A DNA stretch of 64,000 bases from Microbacterium festucae (GCF_025421715.1 NZ_JAOEFC010000001.1:496001-560000); one strand, 5' to 3'. Shown: positions 40,768 to 49,788, counted from the first letter of the stretch. The notes: generated by a model from the sequence alone, not told the origin. Numbers and translations are program-made.

Positions 40768-42183
40768 ATGACGATGACCACGCCCCGTGCGCCCGGCGAG
40801 GACCGCGCCACCGCCGACCTCGCCCGGCACCCCGACTGGCTGGCGCTGAAGGGCGCCGCCACCGCGCTGCAGCAACTGCAGGCCGCCGACGGCGCGGTGC
40901 CGGAGGCCACCGACCACCCCGTCGCCCGCGCCCACGTCGCGGCGATCGTGGCGGCCATCGAGGCGCTGAGCCCACTCTTCCCCCACGACGCCGACTACCT
41001 CGCCGCCCTGCCGGTGGACTTCCGGCGCTGGGTCGACGGCGGCTTCGGCGTGCCCGACTTCCTCGACGCCCTCACCCGCTTCCAGCCGCAGCGGGATCGG
41101 GTCGACGGTCTCGCCCACCTGGTCGTGTTCCCGATGTACACGCAGAACGGCTCGCGCAGCCGCCTGGTGGAAGCAGTGCTGTGCGAGGTCATCTGGCCCG
41201 AGTTCATCGACCGGCTCGAGACCGAGTACACCAACGGACTGTTCGTGTCGCTGCGGTTCATCGACTTCACGCCCGGATACGACACGAACTCGGCGGTGCT
41301 GTTCCCCGAGACGGTCGCGATGCGCGAGATCCCGACCTTCACGTGGGGGGCGATCTTCCAAGACCGCGAGGCCGCGCGCTACCGCCGGGTCGTCGCGGCC
41401 GCGGCGCGCATCACCAAGCTCGATCTGCCCGAAGCGGCGGCGCGCATGCTCGCCGACCAGCAGCTCACCGAGAAGACGTTCGTGATGTGGGACCTCATCC
41501 ACGACCGCACGCACATGCGCGGCGATCTGCCGTTCGATCCGTTCATGATCAAGCAGCGGATGCCGTACTTCCTGTACTCGCTGGAGGAGCTGCGCTGCGA
41601 CCTCACCGCGTTCCGCGAGTGCGTGCGGCTGCAGCAGCGGCTGGAGGCGGCCGGCGACCTCGACGAGGTCGATGTCGAGCTGCGCAGCCAGGCCGTGCTC
41701 GTGCAGTACGCGGTGATCTTCGACCGCATCTTCCGGTTCGCGATCACCGGCGCGCGCGTGCGCAACTACGACGGCCTCGGCGGGCAGCTGCTGTTCGCGT
41801 GGCTGCACCAGCGCGGCGTGCTGCACTGGACCGACACCGCCCTCACCTTCGACTGGGACGAGGTGCCGGCCGCGGTCGTGGCCCTCGCCGACGCGATCGA
41901 CGACCTCTACTGGCGCTCGATCGACCGCCCCAAGACGGCGCACTGGCTGGCCGCCTACGACCTCGTGCGCGGCGTGCTGACCCCGCACCCGGCCTCGCAG
42001 TGGGCGCGGGGGCTGCCCGACGAGGTGCTCGCCGGTCCCCCGGCGGGCTACACCGACGCCGTGCGCGACGACGAGTTCCCACTGTCGATGTTCTACGAGG
42101 CGCTGGAGAAGAAGATGCGCGCGGTCATCGCCTCGACCGCGGGCATCACCGGACGCACGGCGGACACGGACCCCGCCACCTGA
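40768..42183 (+). CDS. DUF6421 family protein
   Basis: 471 residues, soluble, no signal peptide. It matches by eye the actinobacterial DUF6421 family (function unknown). Notable conserved-looking stretches: LAHLVVFPMYTQNGSRSRLVEAVLCEVIWPEF, FIDFTPGYDTNSAVLFPET, and FVMWDLIHDRTHMRGDLPFDPFMIKQRMPYF, in which HDRTHMRGD could be a metal or phosphate site. From memory, in other actinobacteria this family is found beside an SDR and a threonine-aldolase-like gene, both present just downstream here. ATG with AAAGGA at a proper distance. Confidence 0.8.
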   Translation: MTMTTPRAPGEDRATADLARHPDWLALKGAATALQQLQAADGAVPEATDHPVARAHVAAIVAAIEALSPLFPHDADYLAALPVDFRRWVDGGFGVPDFLDALTRFQPQRDRVDGLAHLVVFPMYTQNGSRSRLVEAVLCEVIWPEFIDRLETEYTNGLFVSLRFIDFTPGYDTNSAVLFPETVAMREIPTFTWGAIFQDREAARYRRVVAAAARITKLDLPEAAARMLADQQLTEKTFVMWDLIHDRTHMRGDLPFDPFMIKQRMPYFLYSLEELRCDLTAFRECVRLQQRLEAAGDLDEVDVELRSQAVLVQYAVIFDRIFRFAITGARVRNYDGLGGQLLFAWLHQRGVLHWTDTALTFDWDEVPAAVVALADAIDDLYWRSIDRPKTAHWLAAYDLVRGVLTPHPASQWARGLPDEVLAGPPAGYTDAVRDDEFPLSMFYEALEKKMRAVIASTAGITGRTADTDPAT

Positions 42184-42200
42184 GCACGGCCCCGAGCGCG

Positions 42201-43700
42201 CTACGCCCCGTCGACGTCGGCGGAGCCCGCGCGGGAGTGCACGGCGGGGGCCGGCGTGCCGTCGGCGGGGACGGATGCCGGCTGGTCGACGTACTCGGCC
42301 GACAGCGTGCGATAGGCCTTGGTGGTGAAGGCGAGGGCGGCGATGACGATCATCACGATGCCCGCGAAGAAGAACACCAGCGCGATGCCGCGCGCTTCTC
42401 CGTCGCCCAGGAGCCAGCCCCACGTGTCGCGCCCGGCGTCGGAGTTCATGTAGGGGATGATCCAGAACTGCGCCAGCGGCGCGATGAGGAACGCCGTGAC
42501 GGGCGCCGCTGCCGCTTCGAAGGCCTGCGCGAACCCGAACACCCGCCCCTGCGTCTCGTAGGGGACGACCTTCTGGATGACGGTCTGCTCGCTGGCTTCG
42601 ATCACCGGGATGAGGCACATGTACGCCCAGATGCCGACGATGTACAGCCAGCCCCACTCCCGCACCGTGAACAGCGACCCGAGCGCGCCCATCACCATGA
42701 CGAACAGCAGCATGGTGCGGATGGGGTTGCGGCCGAGCCCGAACTTGGCGATGAGACCGCCGCCGATGATGAAGCCGGTGGCGGTGATGCCCAGGATGAC
42801 GCCCCACCACTCCACGGGGAACAGCGTCAGGCCGTACGGGTCCATGAGGGCCATGTACACGCCGCCGACGAGGTTGTTGAGCATCGAGAACAGGATGAGC
42901 GCGAACAGCCCGCCGACGGCCGAGACCGCCCGCCAGCTGCCCCGCAGGTCGATGAGCGGCGCCTTCTCGGCGGGCGCGGCGGGCTCCCGCTCGGGGATGC
43001 GGATGATCAGCAGGTGGAGGAACGCCAGCACCGTGAACACGATCGCCAGGGCGAGGGTCCACCCCATGCCGAGCAGGCCCACCGACAGGCCGCTGAAGAT
43101 GCTGGTCACCATGAACGCCATGCCCTGCACGGTGCCGACGAGGCCGTTCGCGTTGGCGTGGCGCTCGACGGGCACCAGCAGGGTCACCGTGGTCGACAGG
43201 GCGATGTTGCGGAGGTTCTCGATGACCGCGCCGGCCAGCAGCACGGTGGCGAACAGCCAGAACCAGGGCTGACCGAGGTCGATGAGCGCGTCTTCGCCCA
43301 GCGCGATCCACATCGCCCCGCACACCAGGAAGGCGGCGAGGGTGATGACCCCCGAGACGAGCATGACGCGGTGCTTGCGGTGACGGTCGACCACGGTGCC
43401 GAACAGCATGCCGAACAGCGCGATGAGCAGCATGTAGGCGCCGCCGATGAGACCCGTCGCCAGCACCGACTGCGTCTCGAGGTAGGCCCAGAAGGTGAGG
43501 GCGAACCACAGGTAGCTGGTCGTCACGTTGGCGACGGCGGTGGTGATGAGCACCTGCAGGAACACGCGCTCGCCGCCGGGCGGCGCGAGCTCGGTCGCGC
43601 CGCCCGCCTCGCTGACGTCGACCTCGGCGGTGGCGTCGGAGGCGGCGGCGCGGGGCTCGGACGGGGTCACGGCCGACGGCCCCCCGGTCGGGTCGGTCAT
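42201..43700 (-). CDS. MFS transporter
   Basis: 499 residues with 12 predicted membrane helices, cytoplasmic Ala/Glu-rich N-terminus and Pro-rich C-terminus. Loop 2-3 reads GTVVDRHRKHRVML, a variant of the MFS GxxxDRxGRR motif. Resembles the macrolide-efflux/enterobactin-exporter-like branch; substrate unknown. Convergent with DUF6421 (17 bp apart) and divergent from the SDR gene, so it splits the putative DUF6421-SDR-aldolase group. ATG 43700 with TATCCT 6 bp before it. Confidence 0.9.
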   Translation of the reverse strand: MTDPTGGPSAVTPSEPRAAASDATAEVDVSEAGGATELAPPGGERVFLQVLITTAVANVTTSYLWFALTFWAYLETQSVLATGLIGGAYMLLIALFGMLFGTVVDRHRKHRVMLVSGVITLAAFLVCGAMWIALGEDALIDLGQPWFWLFATVLLAGAVIENLRNIALSTTVTLLVPVERHANANGLVGTVQGMAFMVTSIFSGLSVGLLGMGWTLALAIVFTVLAFLHLLIIRIPEREPAAPAEKAPLIDLRGSWRAVSAVGGLFALILFSMLNNLVGGVYMALMDPYGLTLFPVEWWGVILGITATGFIIGGGLIAKFGLGRNPIRTMLLFVMVMGALGSLFTVREWGWLYIVGIWAYMCLIPVIEASEQTVIQKVVPYETQGRVFGFAQAFEAAAAPVTAFLIAPLAQFWIIPYMNSDAGRDTWGWLLGDGEARGIALVFFFAGIVMIVIAALAFTTKAYRTLSAEYVDQPASVPADGTPAPAVHSRAGSADVDGA

Positions 43701-43706
43701 GCGGCG

Positions 43707-43712
43707 AGGATA
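43707..43712 (-). promoter_or_regulatory. -10 element for a leaderless MFS mRNA
   Basis: TATCCT on the minus strand, 6 bp before ATG 43700. Confidence 0.55.
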
Positions 43713-43756
43713 ACGCGGACCGCCGACATGCGGAACCGGGTGACAGGATGACAGGC

Positions 43757-44428
43757 ATGACCCACCCCGTGCACGGTCGCACGATCCTGCTCGCCGGCGG
43801 CACCAGCGCCGCCGGACGGGTCGTGGCGGCAGCCGCCGTCGAGGCCGGGGCGACGGTGCTCGTCGCCGGCCGTGACGCGGCGAAGCTCGACGCCCTGCGC
43901 CGCGATCTGCCGCCGGTCGGCACCTTCCGCTGCGACCTCGCCGACGAGGGCGATGTCGCCCGGCTCGCCGCCCGCGTGCACGACGCGCACGGCCCCGTCG
44001 ACGGCGTGCTGCACCTGGTCGGCGGCTGGCGCGGCGGCGGAGGCCTGGCCGGTCAGTCCGACGCCGACTTCCGCGCGCTCGAGGTCTCGCTCACGGCGCT
44101 GCGCCACGTCAGCCGGGTCTTCGACGCCGACCTGCGCGCGGCGCCCGCCGGGCGGCTCGCGATCGTCTCGTCGACCGCGGTGGCCCGTCCCCTCGCCGGG
44201 GGCGCCGCCTACGCGGCGGTGAAGGCCGCGAGCGAGGCCTGGACCCGCGCGGTCGCGCACGGCTTCGCGAAGGACGCCCGCGATCGCGGGGTGCCGCCGG
44301 CCGCGGCCTCCGTCGTCTTCCGGGTGCGCGCGCTGGCGGGGCTCGAAGCGGCGCTGGCCGCGGCCTTCCTCGGGCTGTGGGGGCAGCCGGCCGACGCGGT
44401 CAACGACCGCATCGTCGAGCTCGCCTGA
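43757..44428 (+). CDS. Short-chain dehydrogenase/reductase family protein
   Basis: 223 residues, shorter than the usual 250. Nucleotide-binding start GRTILLAGGTSAAGRVV (GGTSAAG replaces GxxxGxG), the NAG-like position reads LVGGWRG, catalytic Ser in IVSSTAVARP, and the YxxxK pair in AYAAVKAASEAW. So it could be an active but atypical reductase. An alternative ATG at 43748 adds three residues. 45-48 bp before the aldolase gene on the same strand. Confidence 0.85.
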   Translation: MTHPVHGRTILLAGGTSAAGRVVAAAAVEAGATVLVAGRDAAKLDALRRDLPPVGTFRCDLADEGDVARLAARVHDAHGPVDGVLHLVGGWRGGGGLAGQSDADFRALEVSLTALRHVSRVFDADLRAAPAGRLAIVSSTAVARPLAGGAAYAAVKAASEAWTRAVAHGFAKDARDRGVPPAAASVVFRVRALAGLEAALAAAFLGLWGQPADAVNDRIVELA

Positions 44429-44458
44429 CCGGCCCCGCCCGGGAGGGGGCCGGCGTCG

Positions 44459-44464
44459 TAGGCT
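44459..44464 (+). promoter_or_regulatory. Possible -10 element of the threonine-aldolase-like gene
   Basis: TAGGCT, 8 bp before GTG 44473 and 11 bp before ATG 44476; spacing is slightly longer than in the other leaderless candidates. Confidence 0.35.
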
Positions 44465-44475
44465 GGACGATCGTG

Positions 44476-45543
44476 ATGACCCTGCACGACACCAGCATCC
44501 GCAGCTTCGCTAGCGACAACTACTCCGGCGTGCACCCCGACGTGCTCGCGGCCGTGGCCGCCGCCAACGACGGACACCAGCGCGCCTACGGCGAGGACGA
44601 CTACACCGCGCGGCTGGCGGAGGTGTTCACCCACCACTTCGGCGAGGGCGTGGAGGCCTTCCCGGTGTTCAACGGCACCGGAGCCAACGTCGTCGGGCTG
44701 CAGTCGATGCTCCCCCGCTGGGGCGCGGTCGTGGCGGCGACCACCGCGCACATCAACGTGGACGAGGGCGGCGCGCCCGAGCGCGTCGGCGGCATCAAGA
44801 TCCTCGGTGTGCCCACCGACGACGGCAAGCTCACCCCCGAGCTCATCGACCGCGAGGCGTGGGGCTGGGGCGACGAGCACCGCGCACAGCCGCTGGTCGT
44901 GTCGATCACGCAGTCCACCGAGCTCGGCACCCTCTACACGCCCGACGAGATCCGCGCGATCACCGACCACGCCCATGGGCTGGGCATGCGCGTGCACCTC
45001 GACGGCGCGCGCATCGCCAACGCCGCCGCCGCGCTCGGCCTGCCCCTGCGCGCGTTCACCCGCGACGTCGGCGTCGACGTGCTGAGCGTCGGCGGCACCA
45101 AGAACGGCGCCCTGGGCGCGGAGGCGATCGTCGTGCTCGACCCCGCGGCATCCACGGGTCTGCAGTACCTGCGCAAGCTCAACATGCAGCTGGGCAGCAA
45201 GATGCGCTTCATCTCGGCGCAGCTGATCGCGCTGCTGGACGGCGACCTCTACCTGCGCAACGCGCGCCACGCCAACGCGATGGCCGCGCGCCTGCGCGCC
45301 GCGGTGGCGGCGGGGCTCGGCGACGGCTCGATCGCGGGCGTCGCCTTCACCCAGCCCACCCAGTCCAACGGCGTCTTCGCGACCGTTCCCGACGGCGTCG
45401 CCGACCGGCTGCGCGAGCGGTTCCGCTTCTACGACTGGGATGCCGCGAAGAACGAGGTGCGCTGGATGTGCTCGTTCGACACCGACCCGGGCGACATCGA
45501 CCTGTTCGTGGCCGAGCTGTCGCGGCTGACCACCGCGCGCTGA
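44476..45543 (+). CDS. Threonine aldolase-like PLP enzyme
   Basis: 355 residues of the beta-eliminating lyase/low-specificity L-threonine aldolase family: SFASDNYSGVHPDVLAAV start, FNGTGANVVGLQSM for cofactor phosphate, HLDGARIANAA with the PLP-ring Asp, and SVGGTKNGALGAEAIV with the Schiff-base Lys (about residue 211). Expected reaction: L-threonine or L-allo-threonine to glycine plus acetaldehyde, or cleavage of a related beta-hydroxy amino acid. GTG at 44473 is an alternative start one codon upstream. Convergent with the DivIVA-like gene. Confidence 0.93.
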   Translation: MTLHDTSIRSFASDNYSGVHPDVLAAVAAANDGHQRAYGEDDYTARLAEVFTHHFGEGVEAFPVFNGTGANVVGLQSMLPRWGAVVAATTAHINVDEGGAPERVGGIKILGVPTDDGKLTPELIDREAWGWGDEHRAQPLVVSITQSTELGTLYTPDEIRAITDHAHGLGMRVHLDGARIANAAAALGLPLRAFTRDVGVDVLSVGGTKNGALGAEAIVVLDPAASTGLQYLRKLNMQLGSKMRFISAQLIALLDGDLYLRNARHANAMAARLRAAVAAGLGDGSIAGVAFTQPTQSNGVFATVPDGVADRLRERFRFYDWDAAKNEVRWMCSFDTDPGDIDLFVAELSRLTTAR

Positions 45544-45554
45544 CCCGACGCCGC

Positions 45555-45586
45555 CGCTGCCGCTCCTCCGCGGGGCGGAGGCAGCG
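45555..45586. terminator. Bidirectional hairpin between convergent genes
   Basis: CGCTGC/GCAGCG outer and CTCCG/CGGAG inner arms with a five-base bulge on the left, placed in the 60-bp gap between the aldolase and DivIVA-like genes. Confidence 0.45.
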
Positions 45587-45603
45587 ATCGGCGAGGGGGT
45601 CGG

Positions 45604-46926
45604 TCAGGCGTTGTCGGCGGCCTCGACGATGGCCTCGGCCTCGTCGATGACGGCAGCGGCATCCTCGGCGGGCACGCCCGCCACGGTGACTGCGGATGCC
45701 GAGGCCGCGGATGCCGAGGGCGCGGTGTCGGTGCGCATGAGGTCCTTGACCTCGGCCATGAAGCTCGACAGCTGGTGCTGCTGCCAGCGCAGCGAGCGCG
45801 CGCGGTCTTCGGCGTCGCGCAGCACGCCCTGCGAGTGGGCGGTGACGGTGTCGATGATCTTCTGCGCCTTCACCCGCGCCCGCTCGAGGTGCTCGCGCGC
45901 ACGCACATCGGCATCGGCCTCGATCTGCAGCGCCTGCGCGCGCATCAGGCGGTCGAAGTCATCGGCCTTCGCCGAGACCCGCTGGGCGTGGTCGAGCGAC
46001 GCGGCCACCTGGTCGTTGGCGTCCTGCGTGATGCGCTCGGCGTGGGCGACGGCCTGGTTGTGGAGGGTGAGGAACTCCTGCTGCGCGTCGTCCTGACGGC
46101 GGGTGAGGGACTCCTCGAACTCGAGGGTGCGCACGCGCAGCTCGCGCACGGCGTCTTCGGCCTCGGCGCGCTGCTGCTCGGTCTCGCGCGCCACCAGCGC
46201 CCGCAGCGACGCGGCGCCCTTCTCGGCCTCGGTGCGGATCGCGGCGGCCTCCTGCTCGGCCTGCGACACCTTCTCGGCGGCGTGGGCGGCCTGACGCTCG
46301 AGCTCGGCCTGGTGCGCGGTCAGCTCGGTGTCGATGCGCAGGCGCACCTGCTGGGCGTCGTGCTCGGCACGGGCGCGGATGGCCTCGGCATCGGCCTGCG
46401 CCTGACCGCGCCGGTTCTGGGTCTCTTCGTGCGCGGCCTCCATGAGGCGGTCGGCCTGGATCGACGCGTTCTTGATGATGACGCTCGCCTGCTCTTCGGC
46501 GACGTGCAGCACCTCTTCGAACTGGTGCCGGTTGGCCGACTCGCCGGGGGCGGCGACGAGCTCTTCGGTGAGCGCCTGCACCTTCTCTTCGGCGTTGGAG
46601 GCCTTCGCCGTCTCGACGGCGAGGTCGGCCTCGAGCTGCTCGACCTTCTTGGCGTGGGTCTTGGCGGTGGCCACCGCCCGCCGGTAGCGATCCTTGAGGT
46701 CCTCCACCTCGCGGGCGAGCGCGTCGGCCTCGCTCTTGGCGCCGCTGAGCTCGCCGGTGTGCGCGCTCTGGCGCGACGAGAGCGCGGCGATCGCGGCATC
46801 CACCTCGCTCTTGTCGTAGCCGCGGAACACGGTGGTGAACGCGCCCCCGCCTTGGCCGGACGAGGCGCTGATCAGCTCGTCGAACGGCGACGGATCCTGG
46901 TCACGGGACGAAGGCTGATCGGGCAC
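45604..46926 (-). CDS. DivIVA-like coiled-coil protein
   Basis: 440 residues. Near residue 29 FTTVFRGYDKSEVDAAIAAL resembles the N-terminal membrane-binding motif of DivIVA/Wag31. Residues about 55-395 are one long Ala/Glu/Gln/Arg coiled coil, and the C-terminus is Ala/Val-rich. It is longer than Wag31 and resembles polar scaffold proteins of the DivIVA/Scy type, so a role in polar growth or septum placement is inferred. No division gene lies nearby. GTG start at 46926 with GGAG eight bases upstream. Confidence 0.82.
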   Translation of the reverse strand: MPDQPSSRDQDPSPFDELISASSGQGGGAFTTVFRGYDKSEVDAAIAALSSRQSAHTGELSGAKSEADALAREVEDLKDRYRRAVATAKTHAKKVEQLEADLAVETAKASNAEEKVQALTEELVAAPGESANRHQFEEVLHVAEEQASVIIKNASIQADRLMEAAHEETQNRRGQAQADAEAIRARAEHDAQQVRLRIDTELTAHQAELERQAAHAAEKVSQAEQEAAAIRTEAEKGAASLRALVARETEQQRAEAEDAVRELRVRTLEFEESLTRRQDDAQQEFLTLHNQAVAHAERITQDANDQVAASLDHAQRVSAKADDFDRLMRAQALQIEADADVRAREHLERARVKAQKIIDTVTAHSQGVLRDAEDRARSLRWQQHQLSSFMAEVKDLMRTDTAPSASAASASAVTVAGVPAEDAAAVIDEAEAIVEAADNA

Positions 46927-47068
46927 GGGCGCACTCCGGTTTCACGCAGGGGCCGCCGCGGATCCTTCACGCGACGACGGGGTGGATGCCGGCCCCGGGT
47001 AGGCCGACAGGAGGAAGGATACCGGGTCGCGGGACCCGCGTGAACACGCGGTCGGCGGCGGGTGCGGC

Positions 47069-47122
47069 GGGTGGGTGGGGCGGCGGTCGCCGGGTGGGTG
47101 CGGGGTGGGTGGGGCGGCGGTC
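47069..47122. repeat. Perfect 20-bp G-rich direct repeat
   Basis: GGGTGGGTGGGGCGGCGGTC occurs at 47069-47088 and 47103-47122; the second copy contains the stop codon of the NUDIX-like gene. The runs of G on the plus strand could form a G-quadruplex. Confidence 0.75.
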
Positions 47123-47786
47123 AGCGCAGGGCCCCGACACTGGCCAGGGCCAGGCGCACGAGGGTGCCGCGGCCGCCCTCCATCTCGGCGGCGAGAGTGT
47201 CGGATGCGGCCTCTTCGGGCGGCATCCAGGTGACCTCGAGGGCGTCTTGGCGCGGCTCGCACGTGCCGGTCACCGGCACGACGAACGCGAGCGACACGGC
47301 GTGCTGGCGGTCGTCGTGGAAGGCGCTGACGCCGGGGATCGGGAAGTACTCGGCCACCGTGAACGGCAGCGGCTGCGGCGGCAGCAGCGGGAAGGCCATC
47401 GGCCCGAGGTCGTTCTCGAGGTGACGGAAGAGGGCGTCGCGCACCGTCTCGCCGTAGCGCACACGCCCCGACACGAGCGTGCGGGTGATCTCGCCGACGG
47501 GGGTCGCCCGCAACAGGATGCCGACCTCGGTCACGGTGCCGACGCCGTCGGTGCGCACCGGCAGCGCCTCGACGTAGAGGATCGGCAGGCGGCGTCGCGC
47601 CTCGGCGAGCTCGACGTCGGTGAGCCAGCCCGGGTTGGCCGCGTTGCCGGGCGCCGGCGAGCCGAACGACCCGTCGCCGAGCGGATGCCCGGACCGTCCG
47701 AACCCGTCGCCGAGCCCGCGCAGCGGGTCGCGGGGATCCTCGTCGCCGCGCTCGTTCGGGTCGGGGTCGGGGGTGCGAACGGCCAT
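47121..47786 (-). CDS. NUDIX-fold protein with degenerate catalytic box (DUF4916-like)
   Basis: 221 residues. The first 55 are polar and disordered; the NUDIX fold starts near NPGWLTDVELAEARRRLPILYVEALPV. Where an active NUDIX box needs REUxEExG, this protein reads GETVRDALFRHLENDLG, so the catalytic glutamates are replaced by Asn and Asp. It is therefore likely a binding or regulatory member rather than a pyrophosphohydrolase. ATG 47786 has TATACA 6 bp upstream. Confidence 0.8.
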   Translation of the reverse strand: MAVRTPDPDPNERGDEDPRDPLRGLGDGFGRSGHPLGDGSFGSPAPGNAANPGWLTDVELAEARRRLPILYVEALPVRTDGVGTVTEVGILLRATPVGEITRTLVSGRVRYGETVRDALFRHLENDLGPMAFPLLPPQPLPFTVAEYFPIPGVSAFHDDRQHAVSLAFVVPVTGTCEPRQDALEVTWMPPEEAASDTLAAEMEGGRGTLVRLALASVGALR

Positions 47787-47792
47787 GGTCCA

Positions 47793-47798
47793 TGTATA
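47793..47798 (-). promoter_or_regulatory. -10 element for a leaderless NUDIX-like mRNA
   Basis: TATACA on the minus strand, 6 bp before ATG 47786. Confidence 0.45.
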
Positions 47799-47877
47799 CC
47801 TCAGCCCCCGCCGCGGGAGTGGGGGCGGGGCGGGTGGTGGGTGCGGGTGTCGGGGGTGGCTGGTTGGATGGGGCGGT

Positions 47878-48612
47878 ATGACGGACGGTTCGGGAACTGG
47901 CGCTTCGGGAGCAGTGGGCATGGCGGGCGCGGGGGCGGAGATCCCCGAGCTGGATGCCGACGCCGTGGTGTGGTCGCACGCGCCGGGCGACCGGGCGGGC
48001 AGGCCGCTGCTCGTGCTGCTGCACGGTTACGGATCCCACGAGCAGGACCTCTTCGCCCTGGTCCCCCACCTTCCGGACGGCGTGACGATCGCCGCGGTGC
48101 GCGCACCGCTGGCGCCGCCGTTCCCCACGCCGGGCTGGTCGTGGTTCCCCATCGAGGGCCTGCGGCGCCACGACCCCGTGAGCACCACCGCGGCCGCGGA
48201 GCGCTTCCTCGCCTGGCTCGACACCCTCGCCCACGACGGGCCGGTCGGCCTGCTCGGCTTCTCGCAGGGCGGGGTGATCGCCCTGCAGGCGCTGCGACTG
48301 CGCCCCGAGGCGTTCGCCTTCGTCGTCGACCTCGCCGGATACGCCGACCCCGCCCCCGTTGCGGGCGACGAGCGCCTCGCCGCGCTGCGACCACCCGTGT
48401 TCTGGGGGCGCGGCGCGCGCGACGAGGTGATCCCCGCCCCCCTCGTCGAGCACTCGGTGGCCTGGCTCCCCGCGCACGTCGACCTCAGTGGACGCGTGTA
48501 CCCGGGCCTGGCCCACAGCGTGTCGCAGGACGAACTCGACGACGTCGTGGCCTTCCTCACCAAACGGCTCGGCGAACTCGACGCGCAGCCCGCGGCATCC
48601 GCCCCCGCCTGA
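47878..48612 (+). CDS. Alpha/beta hydrolase, phospholipase/carboxylesterase type
   Basis: 244 residues. After a Gly/Ala-rich 25-residue start, the hydrolase shows LLVLLHGYGSHEQDL (oxyanion region), the nucleophile elbow GFSQGGVIALQ, an Asp in GARDEVIPAP and a His in GLAHSVSQDEL, giving a complete triad. The family includes broad-range carboxylesterases and acyl-protein thioesterases. No signal peptide. ATG 47878 is chosen because sequence upstream is G-rich non-coding DNA. Convergent with the acyltransferase-like gene, five bases between stops. Confidence 0.88.
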   Translation: MTDGSGTGASGAVGMAGAGAEIPELDADAVVWSHAPGDRAGRPLLVLLHGYGSHEQDLFALVPHLPDGVTIAAVRAPLAPPFPTPGWSWFPIEGLRRHDPVSTTAAAERFLAWLDTLAHDGPVGLLGFSQGGVIALQALRLRPEAFAFVVDLAGYADPAPVAGDERLAALRPPVFWGRGARDEVIPAPLVEHSVAWLPAHVDLSGRVYPGLAHSVSQDELDDVVAFLTKRLGELDAQPAASAPA

Positions 48613-48617
48613 TCGGG

Positions 48618-49685
48618 TCAGCCGCGACGAACGGATGCCGGTCGCCAGGCATACCGCCCGGTGACCACGCCCATCAGCCATTCCACCGGTCCGAGCCCGA
48701 CGAAGCGCCACCAGAGCGTTCCCAGCACCATGAGCCCCGGCACGAGCACGAGCCACGGCACGGGGTGGTTGCCGTGCCAGCCGAGCCCCTGCGACGACCA
48801 CCAGGCGATCAGTGCGACCTGCACGACGTAGAGACTGAGCGCGACCGAGCCGCAGGCACGCAGCGGCACGAACACCGCATCGACCACGCGCCGCACCCCC
48901 GGACGCCGGATCGCGGCGAGGCCCGCGACCGCGGCATACGCCAGCGCGACCAGGCCGATGTCACGGGCCGTGTCGGCCCACGTTCCCGAGGCGGGCGGGT
49001 ACCCCTGCACCGCGGCGACCGCCTGGTTGGCACTGAACCCGGCGATCCCGACGAAGCCGGCCACGGCGACCGCCGTCCACGACGACGGCAGTCCCACCCG
49101 CAGCAGCAGCGCGCCGGCGAGGAACATCGGCAGCAGGTTCACGAGCCGGTAGTGCGGGTTCATGCTGATCCACCCCGCCACCAGACTCCCCGCCGTCGAC
49201 GACCCCGCCAGCGGCGCGAGCACCTGGTTCAGCCACGTGATGAGGGGCTCCGACGCCAGCAGCAGCACCACGGTGAGCGCGGCGACCGCGCGCGTCGACA
49301 GCAGCAGCAGCGGGGCGCCGACCAGCAGCACGAGACCGAGGAACGACAGCACGATCGCCACCCAGCTCCCCCACATCGACAGCCACACGCCGAGCACGAT
49401 GAGGATGACCCCGCGCGCCAGCTGCTGCAGCGTCACGACCCGCGGCGAGGCCGCCGGCCGCCCCAGCACCAGCTGGGCCGAGATCCCCATGACGAGGGCG
49501 AACAACGGCGATGCCACGTCGTTGAGCATCCCCGTGAGCACGGTGACCGTCGCCGGCACGTCGGTCATCAGCGGGATGCCGTGGGCGACGAGCATCGCGA
49601 AGATCGCCACGCCGCGCAGCACATCGGGGATCACCAGCCGCCCGGGCTGACGGCGCGGGGCGACGGCGGGACGCGGGTGCGACAT
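48618..49685 (-). CDS. Acyltransferase-like multi-pass membrane protein (HGSNAT/DUF418-like)
   Basis: 355 residues with about 10 membrane helices. The N-terminus RLVIPDVLRGVAIFAMLVAHG is the R-xxxD-xLRG-xA signature shared by DUF1624/HGSNAT and DUF418 families, thought to move acyl groups across the membrane. C-terminal GPVEWLMGVVTG is also DUF418-like. Substrate unknown. ATG 49685 with GAGGAGG upstream. Divergent from the ABC-F gene and its long leader. Confidence 0.8.
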   Translation of the reverse strand: MSHPRPAVAPRRQPGRLVIPDVLRGVAIFAMLVAHGIPLMTDVPATVTVLTGMLNDVASPLFALVMGISAQLVLGRPAASPRVVTLQQLARGVILIVLGVWLSMWGSWVAIVLSFLGLVLLVGAPLLLLSTRAVAALTVVLLLASEPLITWLNQVLAPLAGSSTAGSLVAGWISMNPHYRLVNLLPMFLAGALLLRVGLPSSWTAVAVAGFVGIAGFSANQAVAAVQGYPPASGTWADTARDIGLVALAYAAVAGLAAIRRPGVRRVVDAVFVPLRACGSVALSLYVVQVALIAWWSSQGLGWHGNHPVPWLVLVPGLMVLGTLWWRFVGLGPVEWLMGVVTGRYAWRPASVRRG

Positions 49686-49788
49686 GCCCCTCCTCGACTG
49701 GTGGACGCGACTGGTGGATGCAGCCGGCGGACGCCGCTGACGGGTGCCGACGGTGCCGCCAGCCTAGCCACCGGCATCCGCCCGCCTC
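49686..49788. other. Intergenic stretch between acyltransferase and ABC-F promoter
   Basis: About 100 bp containing the ribosome binding site of the leftward gene. No further signal recognised. Confidence 0.4.
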
